Part shown: one piece after another, positions 57,035 to 64,000 of the stretch
Layout: each line of letters starts with the position of its first letter
Numbering within the stretch: position 1 is the stretch's first letter
From: Cladorhizidae sp. MBARI D1340-BT2
Lineage: Eukaryota > Porifera > Demospongiae > Poecilosclerida > Cladorhizidae
Assembly: GCA_028752905.1 (NCBI GenBank)
Contig: JAQNBH010000003.1
Coordinates: forward strand, 35,430,697-35,494,696
Reading direction: 5' to 3'
Length of the DNA stretch: 64,000 nt
Program-made: the position numbers and the translations under genes
The notes under the pieces: generated by a model
Seen by the model: only the letters and a program-made list of their open reading frames with translations
Told to the model about the DNA's origin: nothing
Databases searched by the model: none

Positions 57035-58235
57035 TCCACTCCCACTCTAGATGAGTACACTAGAACACAGAGACAACCACAAACACAATGTCCACTCCCA
57101 CTCTAGATGAGCACACTAGAACACAGAGACAACCACAAACACAATGTCCACTCCCACTCTAGATGAGCACACTAGAACACAGAGACAACCACAAACACAA
57201 TGTCCACTCCCACTCTAGATGAGCACACTAGAACACAGTGACAACCACAAACAAAATGTCCACTCCCACTCGAGATGAGCACACTAGAACACAGAGACAA
57301 CCACAAATACAATGTCCACTTCCACTCTAGATGAGCACACTAGAGTGCACAGTCAACCACAAACACAATGTCCACTCCCACTCTAGATGAGCACACTAGA
57401 ACACAGAGACAACCACAAACACAATGTCTACTCCCACTCTAGATGAACACACTAGAACACAGAGACAACCACAAACACAATGTCCACTCCCACTCTAGAT
57501 GAGTACACTAGAACACAGAGACAACCACAAACACAATGTCCACTCCCACTCTAGATGAGCACACTAGAACACAGAGACAACCACAAACACAATGTCCACT
57601 CCCACTCTAGATGAGCACACTAGAACACAGAGACAACCACAAACACAATGTCCACTCCCACTCTAGATGAGCACACTAAAACACAGAGACAACCACAAAC
57701 ACAATGTCCACTCCCACTCTAGATGAGCACACTAGAACACAGAGACAACCACAAACACAATGTCCACTCCCACTCTAGATGAGCACACTAGAACACAGAG
57801 ACAACCACAAACACAATGTCCACTCCAACTGTAGATGAGCACACTAGAACACAGAGACAACCACAAACACAATGTCCACTCCCACTCTAGATGAGCACAC
57901 TAGAACACAGAGACAACCACAAACACAATGTCCACTCCCACTCTAGATGAGCACACTAGAATACAGAGACAACCACAAACACAATGTCCACTCCCACTCT
58001 AGATGAGCACACTAGAACACAGAGACAACCACAAACACAATGCCCACTCCCACTCTAGATGAGCACACTAGAATACAGAGACAACCACAAACAAAATGTC
58101 CACTCCCACTCTAGATGAGCACTCTAGAACACGGAGACAACCACAAACACAATGTCCACTCCCACTCTAGATGAGCACACTAGAACACAGAGACAACCAC
58201 AAACACAATGTCCACTCCCACTCTAGATGAGCACA

Positions 58236-61200
58236 CTAGAACACGGAGACAACCACAAACACAATGTTCACTCCCACTCTAGATGAGCACACTAGAACAC
58301 AGACAACCACAAACAAAATGTCCACTCCCACTCTAGATGAGCACACTAGAACACAGAGACAATCACAAACACAATGTCCACTCCCACTCTGGATGAGCAC
58401 ACTAGAACACAGAGACAACAACAAACACAATGTCCACTCCCACTCTAGATGTGCACACTAGAACACAGAGACAACCACAGACACAATGTCCACTCCCACT
58501 CTAGATGAGCACACTAGAACACAGAGGCGACCACAAACACAATGTCCACTCCCACTCTAGATGAGCACACTAGAATACAGAGATGACCACAAACACAATG
58601 TCCACTCCCACTCTAGATGAGTACACTAGAATACAGAGACAACCACAAACACAATGTCCACTCACACTCTAGATGAGCACACTAGAACAAAGAGACAACC
58701 ACAAACACAATGTCCACTCCAATTCTAGATGAGAACACTAGAACACAGAGACAACCACAAACACAATGTCCACTCCCACTCTAGATGAGCACACTAGAAC
58801 ACAGAGACAACCACAAACACAATGTCCACTCCCACTCTAGATGAGCACACTAGAACACAGAGACAACCACAAACACAATGTCCACTCCCACTCTAGATGA
58901 GCACACTAGAACACAGAGACAACCACACACACAATATCCACTCCCACTCTAGATGAGCACACTAGAACACAGAGACAACCACAAACACAATGTCCACTCC
59001 CACTCTAGATGAGCACACTAGAACACAGAGACAACCACAAACACAATGTCCACACCCACTATAGATGAGCACACTAGAACACAGAGACAACCACAACCAC
59101 AATGTCCACTCCCACTCTAGATGAGCACATTAGAACACAGAGACGACCAGAAACACAATGTCCACTCCCACTCTAGATGAGCACACTACAACACAGAGAC
59201 AACCAAAAACACAATGTCCACTCCCACTCTAGATGAGCACACTACAACACAGAGACAACCACAAACACATTGTCCACTCCCACTCTAGATGAGCACAATA
59301 GAACACAGAGTCAACCACAAACACAATGTCCACTCCCACTCTAGATGAGCACATTAGAACACAGAGACAACCACAAACACAATGTCCACTCCCACTCTAG
59401 ATGAGCACACTAGAACACAGAGACAACCACAAACACAATGTCCACTCCCACTCTAGATGAACACACTAGAACACAGAGACAACCACACACACAATGTCCA
59501 CTCCCACTCTAGATGAGTACACTAGAACACAGAGACAACCACAAACACAATGTCCACTCCCACTATAGATGAGCACACTAGAACACAGAGACAACCACAA
59601 ACACAATGTCCACTCCCACTCTAGATGAGCACACTAGAACACAGAGACAACCACAAACACAATGTCCACTCCCACTCTAGATGAGCACACTAGAACACAG
59701 TGACAACCACAAACAAAATGTCCACTCCCACTCTAGATGAGCACACTAGAACACAGAGACAACCACACACACAATGTCCCCTCCCACTCTAGATGAGCAC
59801 ACTAGAAGACAGAGACAACCACAAACACAATTTCCACTCCCACTCTAGATGAGCACACTAGAACACAGAGACAACCACAAACACAATGTCTACTCCCACT
59901 CTAGATGAGCACACTAGAACACAGAGACAACCACAAACACAATGTCCACTCCCACTCTAGATGAGCACACTAGAACAAAGAGACAACCACAAACACAATG
60001 TCCACTCCCACTCTAGATGAGCACTCTAGAACACAGAGACAACCACAAACACAATGTCCACTCCCACTCTAGATGAGCACACTAGAACACAGAGACAACC
60101 ACAAACACAATGTCCACTCCCACTCTAGATGAGCACACTAGAACACAGAGACAACCACAAACACAATGTCCACTCCCACTCTAGATGAGCACACTAGAAC
60201 ACAGAGACAACCACAAACACAATGTCCACTCCAACTGTAGATGAGCACACTAGAACACAGAGACAACCACAAACACAATGTCCACTCCCACTCCAGATGA
60301 GCACACTAGAACACAGAGACCACCACAAACACAATGTCCACTCCCACTGTAGATGAGCACACTAGAACACAGAGACAACCACAAACGCAATGTCCTCTCC
60401 CAATCTAGATGAGCACACTAGAACACAGAGACAACCACAAACGCAATTTCCTCTCCCACTCTAGATGAGCACACTAGAACACAGAGACAACCACAAATGC
60501 AATGTTCACTCCCACTCTAGATGAGCACACTAGAACACAGAGACAACCACAAACACAATGTCCACTCCCACTCTAGATGAACACACTAGAACACAGAGAC
60601 AACCACAAACACAATGTCCACTCCCACTCTAGATGAGCACACTAGAACACAGAGACAACCACAAACACAATGTCCTCTCCCACTCTAGATGAGCACATTA
60701 GAATACAGAGACAACCACAAACACAATGTCCACTCCCACTCTAGATGAGCACACTAGAACACAGAGACAACCACAAACACAATGTCCATTCCCAATCTAG
60801 ATGAGCACACTAGAACACAGAGACAACCACAAACACAATGTCCACTCCCACTCTAGATGAGCACACTAGAACACAGAGACAACCATAAACACAATGTCCA
60901 CTCCCACTCTAGATGAGCACTCTAGAACACAGAGACAACCACAAACACAATGTCCACTCCCACTCTAGATAAGCACACTATAACACAGAGACAACCACAA
61001 ACACAATGTCCACTCCCACTCTAGACGAGCACACTAGAACACAGAGACAACCACAAACACAATGTCCACTTCCACTCTAGATGAGCACACTAGAGTGCAC
61101 AATCAACCACAAACACAATGTCCACTCCCACTCTAGATGAGCACACTAGAACACAGAGACAACCACAAACACAATGTCCACTCCCACTCTATATGAACAC

Positions 61201-64000
61201 ACTGGAACACAGAGACAACCACAAACACAATGTCCACTCCCACTCTAGATGAGTACACTAGAATACAGAGACAACCACAAACACAATGTCCACTCCCACT
61301 CTTGATGAGCACACTAGAATACAGAGACAACCACAAACACAATGTCCACTCCCACTCTAGATGAGCACACTAGAACACAGAGACAACCACAAACACAATG
61401 TCCACTTCCACTCTAGATGAGCACACTAGAGTGCACAGTCAACCACAAACACAATGTCCACTCCCACTCTAGATGAGCACACTAGAACACAGAGACAACC
61501 ACAAACACAATGTCTACTCCCACTCTAGATGAACACACTAGAACACAGAGACAACCACAAACACAATGTCCACTCCCACTCTAGATGAGTACACTAGAAC
61601 ACAGAGACAACCACAAACACAATGTCCACTCCCACTCTAGATGAGCACACTAGAACACAGAGACAACCACAAACACAATGTCCACTCCCACTCTAGATGA
61701 GCACACTAGAACACAGAGACAACCACAAACACAATGTCCACTCCCACTCTAGATGAGCACACTAGAACACAGAGACAACCACAAACACAATGTCCACTCC
61801 CACTCTAGATGAGCACAATAGAACACAGAGACGACCAGAAACACAATGTCCACTCCCACTCTAGATGAGCACACTACAACACAGAGACAACCAAAAACAC
61901 AATGTCCACTCCCGCTCTACATGAGCAAACTACAACACAGAGACAACCACAAACACAATGTCCACTCCCACTCTAGATGAGCACAATAGAACACAGAGTC
62001 AACCACAAACACAATGTCCACTCCCACTCTAGATGAGCACACTAGAACACAGAGACAACCACAAACACAATGTCCACTCCCACTCTAGATGAGCACACTA
62101 GAACACAGAGAAAACCACAAACACAATGTCCACTCCCACTCTAGATGAACACACTAGAACACAGAGACAACCACACACACAATGTCCACTCCCACTCTAG
62201 ATGAGTACACTAGAACACAGAGACAACCACAAACACAATGTCCACTCCCACTCTAGATGAGCACACTAGAACACAGAGACAACCACAAACACAATGTCCA
62301 CTCCCACTCTAGATGAGCACACTAGAACACAGAGACAACCACAAACACAATGTCCACTCCCACTCTAGATGAGCACACTAGAACACAGTGACAACCACAA
62401 ACAAAATGTCCACTCCCACTCTAGATGAGCACACTAGAACACAGAGACAACCACACACACAATGTCCACTCCCACTCTAGATGAGCACACTAGAAGACAG
62501 AGACAACCACAAACACAATTTCCACTCCCACTCTAGATGAGCACACTAGAACACAGAGACAACCACAAACACAATGTCTACTCCCACTCTAGATGAGCAC
62601 ACTAGAACACAGAGACAACCACAAACACAATGTCCACTCCCACTCTAGATGAGCACACTAGAACAAAGAGACAACCACAAACACAATGTCCACTCCCACT
62701 CTAGATGAGCACTCTAGAACACAAAGACAACCACAAACACAATGTTCACTCCCACTCTAGATGAGCACACTAGAACACAGAGACAACCACAAACACAATG
62801 TCCACTCCCACTCTAGATGAGCACACTAGAACACAGAGACAACCACAAACACAATGTCCACTCCCACTCTAGATGATCACACTAGAACACAGAGACAACC
62901 ACAAACACAATGTCCACTCCAACTGTAGATGAGCACACTAGAACACAGAGACAACCACAAACACAATGTCCACTCCCACTCCAGATGAGCACACTAGAAC
63001 ACAGAGACGACCACAAACACAATGTCCACTCCCACTGTAGATGAGCACACTAGAACACAGAGACAACCACAAACGCAATGTCCTCTCCCAATCTAGATGA
63101 GCACACTAGAACACAGAGACAACCACAAACGCAATTTCCTCTCCCACTCTAGATGAGCACACTAGAACACAGAGACAACCACAAACGCAATGTTCACTCC
63201 CACTCTAGATGAGCACACTAGAACACAGAGACAACCACAAAACAATGTCCACTCCCACTCTAGATGAACACACTAGAACACAGAGACAACCACAAACACA
63301 ATGTCCACTCCCACTCTAGATGAGCACACTAGAACACAGAGACAACCACAAACACAATGTCCTCTCCCACTCTAGATGAGCACATTAGAATACCGAGACA
63401 ACCACAAACACAATGTCCACTCCCACTCTAGATGAGCACACTAGAACACAGAGACAACCACAAACACAATGTCCATTCCCAATCTAGATGAGCACACTAG
63501 AACACAGAGACAACCACAAACACAATGTCCACTCCCACTCTAGATGAGCACTCTAGAACACGGAGACAACCACAAACACAATGTCCACTCCCACTCTAGA
63601 TGAGCACACTAGAACACAGAGACAACCACAAACACAATGTCCACTCCCACTCTAGATGAGCACACTAGAACACGGAGACAACCACAAACACAATGTTCAC
63701 TCCCACTCTAGATGAGCACACTAGAACACAGACAACCACAAACAAAATGTCCACTCCCACTCTAGATGAGCACACTAGAACACAGAGACAATCACAAACA
63801 CAATGTCCACTCCCACTCTGGATGAGCACACTAGAACACAGAGACAACAACAAACACAATGTCCACTCCCACTCTAGATGTGCACACTAGAACACAGAGA
63901 CAACCACAGACACAATGTCCACTCCCACTCTAGATGAGCACACTAGAACACAGAGGCGACCACAAACACAATGTCCACTCACACTCTAGATGAGCACACT
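58236..64000. repeat. Superunit copy 3 (partial, cut by window end)
   Basis: Marker 58236, CpG triplet 60387, hairpins 61093/61429, second marker series 63665. Offset to copy 2 is 9,459 before and 9,571 after 50.6 kb, the 112-bp step being the two monomers missing from copy 2. It shares the 1-bp loss near 63240 with 53669, so that change predates their separation. A variant CCCGCTCTACATG monomer near 61914 and TCTTGATGAG near 61303 are private to this copy. Confidence 0.88.

Larger units (their letters stand above)
48777..58235. repeat. Superunit copy 2 (9,459 bp)
   Basis: Same order as copy 1: marker 48777, CpG triplet 50816, hairpins 51522/51858, second marker series 54094, hairpin 57343. 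It has one 2,686-type unit instead of two. It lacks two canonical monomers near 50.6 kb, carries a 280-bp insertion at 54841-55120 and a 448-bp duplication near 56.1-57.0 kb, and lost one base near 53669. Confidence 0.88.
1..64000. repeat. 56-bp satellite array, 1,144 monomers, fills the window
   Basis: Every line of the window is the same 56-bp monomer in direct orientation; the canonical form is 2523-2578. Its composition is A 23, C 19, G 7, T 7. Landmarks in order are ACAAACACAATG, TCCACTCCCACTC, TCTAGATGAGC, CACACTAGAACAC and AGAGACAAC. Most monomers differ from the consensus at zero to three positions. The listed indels sum to -64 bp, so 64,064/56 gives 1,144 monomers exactly. No inversion, no unique sequence and no interrupting element was seen. 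A long satellite block is expected in eukaryotic heterochromatin. The family and species are not recognised, and a centromeric, subtelomeric or sex-linked location cannot be decided from sequence alone. Confidence 0.98.

Noticed and set aside
61133..61342. Minus-strand 69-codon open frame
   Set aside because: Made of the same monomers. The private TCTTGATGAG variant near 61303 destroys a TAG on the minus strand, and the matching frames near 40.2 and 51.7 kb are shorter.
1..64000. CRISPR array (regular direct repeats)
   Set aside because: There are no unique spacers: the whole 56 bp is repeated, the array is far too long, and no cas genes are present.
1..64000. Telomeric or subtelomeric simple repeats, or embedded transposon ends
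   Set aside because: No TTAGGG-type runs, no long terminal inverted repeats, no poly-A tail or coding remnant interrupts the array.

Overview
The whole 64,000-base window is one uninterrupted tandem satellite array. A single monomer of 56 bp (a canonical copy is 2523-2578) is repeated head to tail, always in the same orientation. By hand count, every departure from 56 bp can be listed: fifteen 54-bp monomers; three 43-bp monomers; one further 2-bp loss; two 1-bp losses; six 1-bp gains; one 3-bp gain. These sum to -64 bp, so the window holds exactly 1,144 monomers, and it ends in the same monomer phase in which it begins. I see no unique DNA, transposon, RNA gene, CRISPR array or credible protein-coding gene. 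The only open frames (about 64-74 codons on both strands) are by-products of variant monomers.

Such an array points to a eukaryotic heterochromatic block, for example (peri)centromeric, subtelomeric or sex-chromosome satellite. I do not recognise the family and cannot name the species. The consensus is about 46% G+C. The + strand is about 41% A and 34% C but only 12.5% each G and T. It contains no CpG, and nearly every monomer carries TCTAGA.

The information in the window lies in its nested higher-order structure, which can be read from diagnostic variant monomers. (1) 1-15453 is repeated almost base for base at 18112-33564 (offset 18,111 = 324 monomers minus 33 bp of listed indels). (2) Each of those copies contains a 28-monomer unit of about 1,554 bp (262-1815, 18373-19926, with a related copy at 16822-18372), a tandem pair of 1,905-bp units (2378-6187 and 20489-24298), and a 2,016-bp 36-monomer repeat (7158-11189 and 25269-29300). 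(3) A 4,532-bp tandem duplication (29948-34479, 34480-39011) sits across the end of the 18-kb duplication. (4) From about 37 kb to the end the array is built of a 9.5-11.6 kb superunit seen at 37188, 48777 and 58236. Copy lengths differ because of a 2,686-bp internal duplication (41532-46903), a 280-bp mosaic insertion (54841-55120), a 448-bp duplication near 56.1-57.0 kb and a 112-bp loss near 50.6 kb.

The most unusual element is a recurrent hairpin monomer (34 copies, 28 of them with a perfect stem), in which a cluster of substitutions turns an imperfect inverted repeat into a perfect 8-bp stem with a 9-nt loop. This looks like quasi-palindrome template switching, and its copies serve as phase markers. 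No genes act together here; the window documents how a satellite evolves by repeated unequal exchange at many scales, provided the assembly is correct.
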